64,000 nucleotides of DNA from CAZCWM01 sp964622625. Its GTDB lineage: Bacteria; Planctomycetota; Phycisphaerae; Phycisphaerales; Phycisphaeraceae. Within the stretch, counting starts at the first letter, position 1. The number at the start of each line of letters is the position of its first letter. The stretch covers positions 16,427 through 80,426 of the forward strand of contig CAZUUQ010000003.1 in the NCBI GenBank assembly GCA_964622625.1, in the 5' to 3' direction. The notes below the pieces were generated by a model, which saw only the letters and a list, made by a program, of their open reading frames with translations, did no database searches and had not been told where the DNA came from. A program made the translations under genes and the position numbers. Below, one piece after another: positions 55,168 to 62,819 of this stretch.

Positions 55168-56016
55168 ATGAAAAATCCCTATCCCGTGGCCTTCGTGATC
55201 ACTGTGGTGCTCTGTGCGCTGATTATCGGCTACCACATGGCCTTTCAGGGCGACGACGACGCCGTCGGCCGACCAAGCGCCAGTATCGCCGCGGATGACG
55301 CCCGTCCGCCCGCCCCCACGTCGCCAAGCCGCCTTACAGCGCCGCCCAGCGGGTCGCGCCCCATCACCTTCGACAATCCACGCGACGACAGCCGCACGCC
55401 GACAGGCGACGCCGTCATAACGCGGCCGAGCCTGGCCGACCGCCCGCAGGCGGCCCCCGATCAAGCCCCTGCAATATATGCTCCTGACCCAACCACCGGC
55501 GTTGACGAACCCACACCGCCCGCAAGCCGCTCGACGACCAGGACGCCCGCCGCGGTTGCGTCGCCGGCCACGCCCGCACCGGCGATGCCTGCCGCAACTC
55601 CACCGACCGCACCTGCCACATCCCCCGCGCCTCGAGCTTACACCATCAAGGCCGGCGACAGCTTCGCATCCATCGCCCTGGCGATCTACGGGTCAGACTC
55701 GTACTGGCATCTGATCGGCCAGGCCAACCCCCTGGTCGATCCGGCCAAGCTCAAGCCCGGCCAGGTCATCAATCTGCCTGCTGCCGATGTGATCCGCGAG
55801 CAGCGTGAAGCGGCCACCACCGGCGATTCGCGCACGCCCGAGTATGTCGTGCGAGCTGGGGACACGCTCTGGAACATCGCGGTGCAGCATTATGAAAATG
55901 GGCGCCTGTGGCGGCATATTTACAGCGCGAACCGTGGTCTGATCGGACCGAATCCGGACAAACTCGAGGCGGGCATGAAACTGCGTATCCCGCCGCCTCC
56001 GGAAGGCGCTCAGTAA
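55168..56016 (+). CDS. Membrane-anchored LysM protein
   Basis: From ATG 55168 (GGGAGG 8 nt upstream) the protein has 282 residues. An N-terminal membrane helix (about 5-28) anchors it. A Pro/Ala/Thr-rich disordered linker of about 130 residues follows. Two LysM domains end the protein (YTIKAGDSFASIALAIYG and YVVRAGDTLWNIAVQHYE). It probably binds peptidoglycan from the periplasm. TACACT at 55124-55129 may be a -10 element. Confidence 0.88.
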   Translation: MKNPYPVAFVITVVLCALIIGYHMAFQGDDDAVGRPSASIAADDARPPAPTSPSRLTAPPSGSRPITFDNPRDDSRTPTGDAVITRPSLADRPQAAPDQAPAIYAPDPTTGVDEPTPPASRSTTRTPAAVASPATPAPAMPAATPPTAPATSPAPRAYTIKAGDSFASIALAIYGSDSYWHLIGQANPLVDPAKLKPGQVINLPAADVIREQREAATTGDSRTPEYVVRAGDTLWNIAVQHYENGRLWRHIYSANRGLIGPNPDKLEAGMKLRIPPPPEGAQ

Positions 56017-56076
56017 CCCGCCTGCAAGCAACAAACCGCTGTGCAAGCCGCTCATGCCGTCGGCTCCGGGAAAGTC

Positions 56077-57297
56077 ATGACCCACAACGGCCCACTGAAA
56101 CTCGATGCGGCGATCTTTGGCGGCGGTGCGGCCGGACTGTGGCTGCTGGACAAGTTGCGGCGACACGGCTTCACGGCCGTCCTCATGGAAAAAGACGCCC
56201 TGGGACGCGGGCAGACCATCGGTTCACAGGGCATCCTGCACGGTGGATTCAAGTATTCGCTCAAGGGGCTGCTCACCGCCTCGGCCATGGCCGTTGCCGA
56301 CATGCCGCAGCGCTGGCGCGACTGCATCGCCGGCCGGCGCCAGCCCGACCTGGCAGCCCTTCATGTGCGCAGCGAGTTCTGCTATCTGTGGCGCACCGAT
56401 TCGCTGCGCAGCCGCCTGGGTTTCCGCGGAGCGAAGGTCGGCCTGCGTCTGCGGCCCATGCCTCTGCCGCGCCGACAATGGCCGACCGTACTTGACGGCG
56501 CCGGCGACGTCATGCGTCTCGATGAACAGGTCATCGACCCGGCAAGTCTCCTCGAAATCCTGCGGGCCGCCAATGAGCCTTGGACGCTGAAAGTCGATGC
56601 CGCCGACGGTCTGGATGTCGATTGCCGCCGACCCGGACAGGTGGAGAGCCTCTGCCTGCGCCAAGCCGGTACCGGCCGACGCCTCGCCTTGCGACCGCGG
56701 TTCGTAATCCTCACCGCCGGTGAGGGCAACGCCGCCTTGCGCAGCCTCTTCGGCCTCGATCCCGCCGCCATGCAGCGTCGGCCGGTGCACATCGTCCTCG
56801 CCCGCGGAAACCTGCCCACGCTCCACGGGCACTGCACCGACGGTGCCCGCACCCGCGTCACCGTCACCACGGTCGATCCCACGCCCGGCGCAACCGTCTG
56901 GCAGATCGGCGGGCAGATTTCCGAGGACGGCGTGGGCATGGACAGCGACAAACTCGCGCTCCATGCCCGCAATGAACTGAGCCAGGCGATTCCCGGTCTG
57001 AACTTCGCCGACGTGCGGTGGGCCTCTTACCACGTCGATCGAGCCGAGGCCCGTACACCCGGCAATCGCCGGCCTGACCATGCATTCGCCGAACTCGAAG
57101 GCAACGTCATCACCGCGTGGCCGACCAAGCTCGTGCTCGTGCCCGCGCTGGCGCGGCGAATCTTCGAGATAGTCGGACAGCGCGACCCGCATACCGACGC
57201 CTCCGCCGACGACTGGGCCGATTGGCCACGCCCCGCCGTCGCGCTGCCCCCCTGGGAGACCGTCCGCCAATGGATCTCCATCCCCTGCGCCCGTTAG
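56077..57297 (+). CDS. FAD-dependent oxidoreductase (DAO-type)
   Basis: From ATG 56077 the protein has 406 residues. The FAD-binding Rossmann motif is AAIFGGGAAGLWLLDKL (G-x-G-x-x-G), then MEKDALGRGQTIGSQGILHGG, typical of D-amino-acid oxidase/glycerol-3-phosphate dehydrogenase-like enzymes. The substrate is not evident. Its 3' end overlaps the next gene by 28 bp, so the two are co-transcribed. Confidence 0.8.
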   Translation: MTHNGPLKLDAAIFGGGAAGLWLLDKLRRHGFTAVLMEKDALGRGQTIGSQGILHGGFKYSLKGLLTASAMAVADMPQRWRDCIAGRRQPDLAALHVRSEFCYLWRTDSLRSRLGFRGAKVGLRLRPMPLPRRQWPTVLDGAGDVMRLDEQVIDPASLLEILRAANEPWTLKVDAADGLDVDCRRPGQVESLCLRQAGTGRRLALRPRFVILTAGEGNAALRSLFGLDPAAMQRRPVHIVLARGNLPTLHGHCTDGARTRVTVTTVDPTPGATVWQIGGQISEDGVGMDSDKLALHARNELSQAIPGLNFADVRWASYHVDRAEARTPGNRRPDHAFAELEGNVITAWPTKLVLVPALARRIFEIVGQRDPHTDASADDWADWPRPAVALPPWETVRQWISIPCAR

Positions 57298-58064
57298 GCC
57301 GCACCGGGCTGCGCGTCTCGCCCATCGGCTTCGGCGCGTTCAAGATCGGCCGCAACCAGGGCGCCAAATATCCCGGCCGCTATGACCTGCCCGATGACGC
57401 GGCAGTCGAACGTCTGCTGCACGGCGTACTGGACCTGGGCATCAACCTCATCGATACCGCGCCGGCCTACGGCCTTTCGGAGCAGCGCGTCGGCCGGTTC
57501 CTCGCCGGCCGCCGCAATCAATATGTGCTCGCCACCAAGGTCGGCGAACGGTTCGAGAATGGTCAATCGCGTTACGACTTCTCCCGCACCGCCGTCATCA
57601 CCAGCATCGAACAAAGCCTGCACGATCTGCGCACCGATGTACTCGATCTCGTGTTCATTCACTCCGACGGCCGCGACATGGAAATCCTTCATCAGACCGA
57701 CGTGGTGGCGACGCTGATCGAACTGAAGCGCCAAGGGAAAATTCGCGCCATCGGCCTGTCGGGCAAGACGCCGCAGGGCGCGGCCGAGGCCGTCAGATGG
57801 GCCGACGCACTGGAAGTTCCCTACAACCTCGACGACCGCGCTCATGAGGCGCCGATGCGCCGGGCCGCGGCCGCCGGCGTCGGTGTGCTGGTCAAAAAAG
57901 GCCTGGCCTCCGGCCGTCTGCCGGCCGAAGACGCCATCCGCTTCGTCCTGGCCAATCCGGCCGTGCAGAGCGTCCTCGTCGGCTCGCTGAACATCGACCA
58001 CCTGACCGCCAACCTCCGCACCGCCAGGACGGTGTTGGCCGACAAGCGTGACCACGCCAATTGA
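57270..58064 (+). CDS. Aldo/keto reductase
   Basis: From ATG 57270 the protein has 264 residues of AKR (beta/alpha)8 type. The catalytic tetrad is visible as D and Y in DTAPAYG, K in ATKVG and H in FIHSDG. The N-terminus RPLGRTGLRVSPIGFGAFKIG is classic. It overlaps the FAD enzyme gene by 28 bp. The two may act in one redox step, substrate unknown. A longer frame from 57117 has no AKR resemblance. Confidence 0.9.
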   Translation: MDLHPLRPLGRTGLRVSPIGFGAFKIGRNQGAKYPGRYDLPDDAAVERLLHGVLDLGINLIDTAPAYGLSEQRVGRFLAGRRNQYVLATKVGERFENGQSRYDFSRTAVITSIEQSLHDLRTDVLDLVFIHSDGRDMEILHQTDVVATLIELKRQGKIRAIGLSGKTPQGAAEAVRWADALEVPYNLDDRAHEAPMRRAAAAGVGVLVKKGLASGRLPAEDAIRFVLANPAVQSVLVGSLNIDHLTANLRTARTVLADKRDHAN

Positions 58065-58090
58065 AACCGCGCAAGCCGGAATGCCAAATG

Positions 58091-58130
58091 AAAAAGGGCC
58101 TCGGCCGGGGAGGCGTCCGGCACGAGACCC
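58091..58130 (-). terminator. Intrinsic terminator after the PEP-CTERM gene
   Basis: On the minus strand GGGTCTCG-T-GCCGG (58130-58117) pairs with CCGGCCGAGGCCC (58108-58096) and TTTTT follows (58095-58091). It lies about 50 bp after the stop of the PEP-CTERM gene at 58182. Stem about 13 bp with one G-U pair and one bulge. Confidence 0.75.
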
Positions 58131-58181
58131 GATCCAGGGTCTGTAAACCTCGCGCGATGGCGGCCGCGCGAAAGCATGTCG

Positions 58182-58769
58182 TCAGTCAACGTGTGATCGG
58201 CCGGTCGGCCGGCGGCTGAACGCCGTCAAGGCTCCCGCGGCCAGCAGCAGGATTACCGTCGGCTCGGGCACCATCAGGATGCCCCCCTCGCCCTGACCGC
58301 GGCCGGCTGAACCTCCGCCTCTGGCGGAATGCCCGTTCGCGCCATAAGTGGTCGGACGCGGCAGAGGCGGCAGAGCCTCGACCGCTGCTCGCATCGGAAC
58401 GCCCACCTCGTCGTCACGACCCAGCACCTGAAGCACCGGAACCCGGGCCAGGCGGTCGTAGGTGAAGTGCACACCGCCCATGTCCTGCATGATGAAACCG
58501 ATCAACCAATGCTGGTTGCCGGCATCGACACCCAGCATGGCGTCGACCATGCCGAGGTGTTGCGGCTGCCAACCCAGGCCGACGGCGTCGAGGTTGTTGT
58601 TGGTTTGAAGCAGAAGGTCGCCCGCGCCCCACGACTCGATCTGGCCGCGCCCACCGCTGAGCCTGCTGTCGCCGGCCTCCGTGGTGATCAGGTCGATGCC
58701 GCCATGTGCAGCCGTCGCCGTCACCAGCACAGCCAGCCCGCCGACCAGTCTCGTCACAAGCTTCATCAT
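58182..58769 (-). CDS. PEP-CTERM sorting-domain protein
   Basis: ATG 58769 with AAGGA 7 nt upstream gives 195 residues. A signal peptide (MMKLVTRLVGGLAVLVTATAAHGG) is followed by a small secreted domain of unknown type. The C-terminus is a PEP-CTERM signal: VPEPTVILLLAAGALTAF then RRPTGR. It is presumably exported and processed by an exosortase, not found in the window. The gene is divergent from coaD and followed by a strong terminator. Confidence 0.8.
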   Translation of the reverse strand: MMKLVTRLVGGLAVLVTATAAHGGIDLITTEAGDSRLSGGRGQIESWGAGDLLLQTNNNLDAVGLGWQPQHLGMVDAMLGVDAGNQHWLIGFIMQDMGGVHFTYDRLARVPVLQVLGRDDEVGVPMRAAVEALPPLPRPTTYGANGHSARGGGSAGRGQGEGGILMVPEPTVILLLAAGALTAFSRRPTGRSHVD

Positions 58770-58982
58770 GACCGATTCCTTGGCGACAGACCCCGACCTA
58801 TCGACCGGCCGGGACGTCGCACAACTATTCGATTCCGGCCAACGGCAAGCCAGCGGCAAACCATTGCCGGCCGCATCACCATGGCGAAACGTTCCGATTG
58901 TGAGGTTTGGGACGCCTGCTGCGCCGCGGGGCCGCCCTGGTGCACCCGGTTCAGATCGCGGCCGGTCGGCAGACCGCGATGC

Positions 58983-58988
58983 TATACT
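58983..58988 (+). promoter_or_regulatory. -10 element of coaD, possible leaderless start
   Basis: TATACT (5/6) ends 7 nt before the coaD ATG, so a transcript would start at or next to the start codon. No Shine-Dalgarno site is seen between them. Confidence 0.45.
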
Positions 58989-58995
58989 CCCGTCC

Positions 58996-59538
58996 ATGAG
59001 CCAGAAGCCGAAGATCGGCGTGTTTCCCGGCACGTTCGATCCGATCACCAACGGCCATCTCGACGTGATCCACCGCGGCCGGCGTCTGTTCGACCAGTTG
59101 ATCGTGGCCATCGGGCACAATCCCGACAAACGCCCGCTGTTCAGCCTGCGGGAGCGGCAGGCGATGATCGACGAGGTGATCGCCGACCTGCGGCCGGACG
59201 TGCGAACAGAGATCTTTCACGGTCTGACGGTGGACTACGCCCGTCAGATCGGGGCCGTGGCAATCCTGCGCGGGCTGCGTAATGTCAGCGACCTGCATTA
59301 CGAGTTTCAAAACGCCCTCACCAACCGGGCGGTCAGCGGCATCGAGACGGTCTTCATCATGACCGGCGAGGCCTACGGGTTCACGAGCTCGAGCCTGATC
59401 AAACAGATCGCCGCGGGCGGGGCCATCGACCGTCTGGGCGAACTGCTGCCGGCGTCGGTGATCGAGGGACTGAAGCGTAAGAAGGACAAGCTCGGCGAGG
59501 AGATCGCGCGGCTTCACGTCAACGGTCTGGAGGATTGA
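58996..59538 (+). CDS. coaD: Phosphopantetheine adenylyltransferase
   Basis: The 180-residue PPAT catalyses the fourth step of coenzyme A synthesis, 4'-phosphopantetheine plus ATP to dephospho-CoA. Signatures are GVFPGTFDPITNGHLDVI (nucleotidyltransferase T-x-G-H), RGLRNVSDLHYEFQNA and SSSLIKQIA. The C-terminal about 20 residues are longer than in E. coli CoaD. The frame is open upstream to 58681, but that part overlaps the divergent PEP-CTERM gene. Confidence 0.95.
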   Translation: MSQKPKIGVFPGTFDPITNGHLDVIHRGRRLFDQLIVAIGHNPDKRPLFSLRERQAMIDEVIADLRPDVRTEIFHGLTVDYARQIGAVAILRGLRNVSDLHYEFQNALTNRAVSGIETVFIMTGEAYGFTSSSLIKQIAAGGAIDRLGELLPASVIEGLKRKKDKLGEEIARLHVNGLED

Positions 59539-59634
59539 CACGCGCCTTCCATCACCCGCGGGAAGCCGGCGATGGTGTCGCCGGGCGGGTTCGCAGACGT
59601 CGACTCGGATGACAGAAGGCGACCGCACCCGCCC

Positions 59635-60306
59635 ATGGATTACCGCGTCATCAGTATCGGCACGCTCAGCGGCAACGAGTTCTGGCACGAGACTCCCGGC
59701 GGCCGCACCGCTCACGCGACCACGACGCTGGTGCGCAGCGGCGAGGCGGCGATTCTGGTCGATCCGGGCCTGCCCCCGCAGATCATCGCGGCCCGACTCC
59801 AGGAGCGCAGCGGGCTGCGGCCCGAGGCCATCACACACGTTTTTCTCACGTGCTTCCGCCCCGCCCATCGCTGGGGGCTGGCCGCCTTCGATCACGCCCA
59901 GTGGCTGATCGGCGAGACTGAGCGGGAGACGATCGGTCACTCGCTGATCCATCAGCATCAGCAATGCCAGGACGCGGACACACGCCGGGTGCTGGCCGAT
60001 GAGATCGCCCTGCTCAAGCGTTTCACGGCCGCCCCGGACAGACTGGCCGACCGCGTGGATCTGTTCCCGCTGCCGGGCTTCACGCCGGGCACGTGCGGGC
60101 TGCTGCTGTGCGAACTGCAGCGGACGACGCTGATCGCCGGCGACGCGGTGGCGACGGTGGAGCACCTGGAACATGGCCGCGTCCCGCGCGGTGCCTACGA
60201 CGTGGAACAGGCGCGGGCGAGCCTGACCGAGGCGGTGGAGATCGCCGACCTGATCGTCCCCGGACACGACAATCTGTGCGTAAACCCCGCCCGCCGGGGC
60301 ATGTGA
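59635..60306 (+). CDS. Metallo-beta-lactamase-fold protein with degenerate metal site
   Basis: From ATG 59635 the protein has 223 residues of MBL-fold type: ILVDPGLPPQII, LPGFTPGTCGLLL, IAGDAVATVEHLEHG and IVPGHDN. The central T-H-x-H-x-D-H motif is replaced by T72-C73-F-R75-P-A77-H78, so three of the four ligands are lost while the downstream Asp (GDAV) and His (PGHD) remain. A hydrolase with an altered or single-metal site, or a non-catalytic binding protein, are both possible. It follows coaD by 96 bp. Confidence 0.75.
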   Translation: MDYRVISIGTLSGNEFWHETPGGRTAHATTTLVRSGEAAILVDPGLPPQIIAARLQERSGLRPEAITHVFLTCFRPAHRWGLAAFDHAQWLIGETERETIGHSLIHQHQQCQDADTRRVLADEIALLKRFTAAPDRLADRVDLFPLPGFTPGTCGLLLCELQRTTLIAGDAVATVEHLEHGRVPRGAYDVEQARASLTEAVEIADLIVPGHDNLCVNPARRGM

Positions 60307-60311
60307 GGCGC

Positions 60312-60340
60312 GTGACGCGGACCACCCGGGGCTCTACACT
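60312..60340 (+). promoter_or_regulatory. mlaE promoter, possible leaderless start
   Basis: GTGACG (60312-60317) and TACACT (60335-60340) are separated by 17 bp. The -10 ends 6 nt before the ATG, so transcription would start at the start codon. There is no Shine-Dalgarno site. Confidence 0.45.
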
Positions 60341-60346
60341 GCTGAC

Positions 60347-61177
60347 ATGACGGCCAATCAGTTTGCACTCGTCGGACAGTTCGCGATCGAGCAGGTCGAG
60401 GGCTTCGGGCGCTTCGGACGTTTCGCGGCGGCGGCGTTCAAGTGGATGGTGCGTGGTGGAGTCGGCTTCGGGCGCTGGCAGCTTCTGGCGCCCCAGCTCT
60501 ACGCGATCGGGACGCGATCGATTCCCGTCATCGCCCTGCTGGGCGCCTTCGTGGGCATGGTGCTGTCGGTGGAGACGTACAACCAGTTCGCCGCCATCGG
60601 CCAGGCCCAGCGTCTGGGCGGCGTGATCAACATCTCGGTGGTCAAGCAGATCGGTCCGGTGCTGGCGGCGGTGATGATCGCCGGGCGCGTGGGCGGGGCC
60701 GTCAGCGCCGAGCTGGGGACGATGCGCGTCACCGAGCAGCTCGACGCCATGCGCGTGATGGGAGCTGACCCGATCGCCTACCTGGTCGTGCCGCGCGTCA
60801 TCGGCTGCATCATCATGATTCCTATCCTCACGATCTTCAGTGACCTGATGGGCATCTTCGGCAGCTACGTGGTGACGGTGAAGGGCTTCGGCGTCAACGC
60901 CACGGACTACTGGCGCTTCTCGGCCGACTTCGTCGGGGCGTGGGAAGTGTTCAGCGGCCTGTTCAAGAGCGTGCTGTTCGGTCTGGCGATCGGCCTGATC
61001 AGCTGCTACAAGGGGTTTCACTGCGGCAACGGAGCGGCGGGTGTCGGCCGGGCCGCGACCGACTCGTTCGTCACCAGCTTCGTGGCCATCATCATCATCA
61101 ATTTCTTTCTGGCCAAGTTTCTCAACGACACGTACATCCTGCTGTACGGTCCGACGGTCAGCGCCTTTGCGAGTTGA
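60347..61177 (+). CDS. mlaE: MlaE-type lipid ABC transporter permease
   Basis: The 276-residue protein has five membrane helices and the MlaE/YrbE signatures FVGMVLSVETYNQF, AGRVGGAVSAELGTMRVTEQLDAMRVMGADP and the C-terminal CGNGAAGVGRAATDSFVTS. The MlaFEDB complex moves phospholipids between outer and inner membranes. No mlaF ATPase or mlaD gene follows; the next genes are convergent. It is therefore a separated permease, and its partners must be elsewhere. Confidence 0.92.
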   Translation: MTANQFALVGQFAIEQVEGFGRFGRFAAAAFKWMVRGGVGFGRWQLLAPQLYAIGTRSIPVIALLGAFVGMVLSVETYNQFAAIGQAQRLGGVINISVVKQIGPVLAAVMIAGRVGGAVSAELGTMRVTEQLDAMRVMGADPIAYLVVPRVIGCIIMIPILTIFSDLMGIFGSYVVTVKGFGVNATDYWRFSADFVGAWEVFSGLFKSVLFGLAIGLISCYKGFHCGNGAAGVGRAATDSFVTSFVAIIIINFFLAKFLNDTYILLYGPTVSAFAS

Positions 61178-61178
61178 G

Positions 61179-61697
61179 TCAGGCGGACGCGCTCAGGGCG
61201 CGGAAAACGGCCCACGCGGCCGCGGCGACGAGGCCGGCCAGTGCGAGCACACCGGCCGCGAGCAGCACCACGCGGTGGCGCTCGATAAAGCCCGGCGGAG
61301 GCGCGGGCGGTATCGCCGGCTTCGACCCCGGCGGGCGATCGGGCCGCCGCCAGGTCGAGCCGGAAGCCGACACCGTGGGAACGGGGCCTGTGGGCCGATT
61401 GCCTTCCGGCAGAACGATCACCGGCGAACCGGGGGGCAGCGAGTCATCCGACGAGGCCGGCCCTGTACGGCGAGAACCTGTCGCCCTGGCGGACGGCGGC
61501 GCGTCATCACGCTTCTGGGGTTGCATGGTGTGGCCGACGGCGGTCTGATCGGCCGGCTTGAGACGCACCTTGCCGCCCTTCCTCGACACCGACAGCAGCG
61601 TGCCGCAGTACTTGCAGCGACAAATGCCGCCGACGAATCCCGCGTCGATCCGTAAACGCTTGCTGCACTGGGGACAGGAGGATTCGATCACTTCCAT
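61179..61697 (-). CDS. Zinc-ribbon protein with C-terminal membrane helix
   Basis: From ATG 61697 the protein has 172 residues. The N-terminus holds a zinc ribbon, C-P-Q-C at about 8-11 and C-K-Y-C at about 28-31. A Pro/Ser/Gly-rich disordered middle and one membrane helix near the C-terminus (VVLLAAGVLALAGLVAAAAWAV) follow. Such tail-anchored zinc-ribbon proteins are common in Planctomycetes; function unknown. It follows sppA by 73 bp. Confidence 0.72.
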   Translation of the reverse strand: MEVIESSCPQCSKRLRIDAGFVGGICRCKYCGTLLSVSRKGGKVRLKPADQTAVGHTMQPQKRDDAPPSARATGSRRTGPASSDDSLPPGSPVIVLPEGNRPTGPVPTVSASGSTWRRPDRPPGSKPAIPPAPPPGFIERHRVVLLAAGVLALAGLVAAAAWAVFRALSASA

Positions 61698-61770
61698 GGC
61701 GTACCTCGCCCCCGCGCCCACTGCCCCGCACTCCCAGGCAGCCGCGACGCGCAGCGGAGCGCGTGTCTTT

Positions 61771-62775
61771 CTATCGCAGAGGCGTGGCCCACAGGTAGTA
61801 GAACTGCATCGACCCGTCAGCCATGCCCTCGGGCAGCACCAGCGGCGCGATGTTGACTTGCGTAATGCCGGCCGCACTCCCGGCCGGCGATGACGGTGTC
61901 ATGGCATACGGCGAGCCGACGTAACTGAGCGGGCGATGGTAAATCACCAGGTCGGCATGCTCGACGCCCGCAAGCCTGCGTGCCTCCGCGGCTGCGTCGT
62001 GCAGATCGCCCAGAACATCGACCAGCCCTTCCCCATGAGCCTGCTGCCCGCTCATGATGCGGCCGTCGATGAGGTGCGGCTGGGCGGTGAGATGGAGTTG
62101 CGGCCGGGCCTGCTGCACCACGTCCACGAAACGGGCATAGAAATCGTCCACCATCGCTTGAAGCACGGCGCGGTGCTCGGGTTGAAGCTGAGAGAACAGC
62201 GAACCAGCCGTCTTGTTGGGGCCCGTGGTGATGGCCTCGGCGGTGATGCCCAGACGGCCCAGGGCCGGCTGAAGGCTGATCGTCTGCACCAGCACGCCGA
62301 TGCTGCCGGTCACCGACGTGGGATAGGCGACAATGCGGTCGGCGGCGCAGGCGACGTAGTAGCCGCCGCTGGCTGCCACATCCATCAGCAGGGCGACCAC
62401 GGGCTTGCCGCTGCGCTGGCGGAAGCGTTGTACTTCGCGGTACATCGCGTCGCTGGCGGTCACCGTGCCGCCGGGGCTGTTGATGCGCAGGATGACGGCC
62501 CTGACGTGCGGATCGCGGCGGGCGGCTTCCAGCCGCTCGTGCAGCAGGGCCACAGGATTGTCGCCAGCCCCGAACAGCCCCGGCCGCTGGGCGTTGAAGA
62601 TCATGCCGGACAGATCCACGATAGCCACGCGGTCGCGTGTCGGCCGCTCAGCCTGTTCGACCACCTTCGCCTGCAGGGCGTTGTCGCGCGGACTGCCGCC
62701 CAGCGTCAAAGTCATCGGCGAACATCCCGCCGTCAGCAGCAGGGCCGCAAGTACCATCATCGTGCGCTGGACCAT
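61771..62775 (-). CDS. sppA: Signal peptide peptidase SppA (lipoprotein form)
   Basis: The 334-residue protein has a lipoprotein signal with lipobox LTAGC. It is a short SppA: the Ser nucleophile is in DVAASGGYYVACAAD and the Lys general base in TTGPNKTAGS. INSPGGTVTASDAMY is the other family stretch. SppA cleaves leftover signal peptides in the membrane. It is lipid-anchored here instead of having the usual membrane helix. It lies 44 bp after the sulfatase gene. Confidence 0.9.
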   Translation of the reverse strand: MVQRTMMVLAALLLTAGCSPMTLTLGGSPRDNALQAKVVEQAERPTRDRVAIVDLSGMIFNAQRPGLFGAGDNPVALLHERLEAARRDPHVRAVILRINSPGGTVTASDAMYREVQRFRQRSGKPVVALLMDVAASGGYYVACAADRIVAYPTSVTGSIGVLVQTISLQPALGRLGITAEAITTGPNKTAGSLFSQLQPEHRAVLQAMVDDFYARFVDVVQQARPQLHLTAQPHLIDGRIMSGQQAHGEGLVDVLGDLHDAAAEARRLAGVEHADLVIYHRPLSYVGSPYAMTPSSPAGSAAGITQVNIAPLVLPEGMADGSMQFYYLWATPLR

Positions 62776-62819
62776 GTCTTCTCATCCTATACCGCGGACC
62801 CCGGTGAACCTCCCCATCG

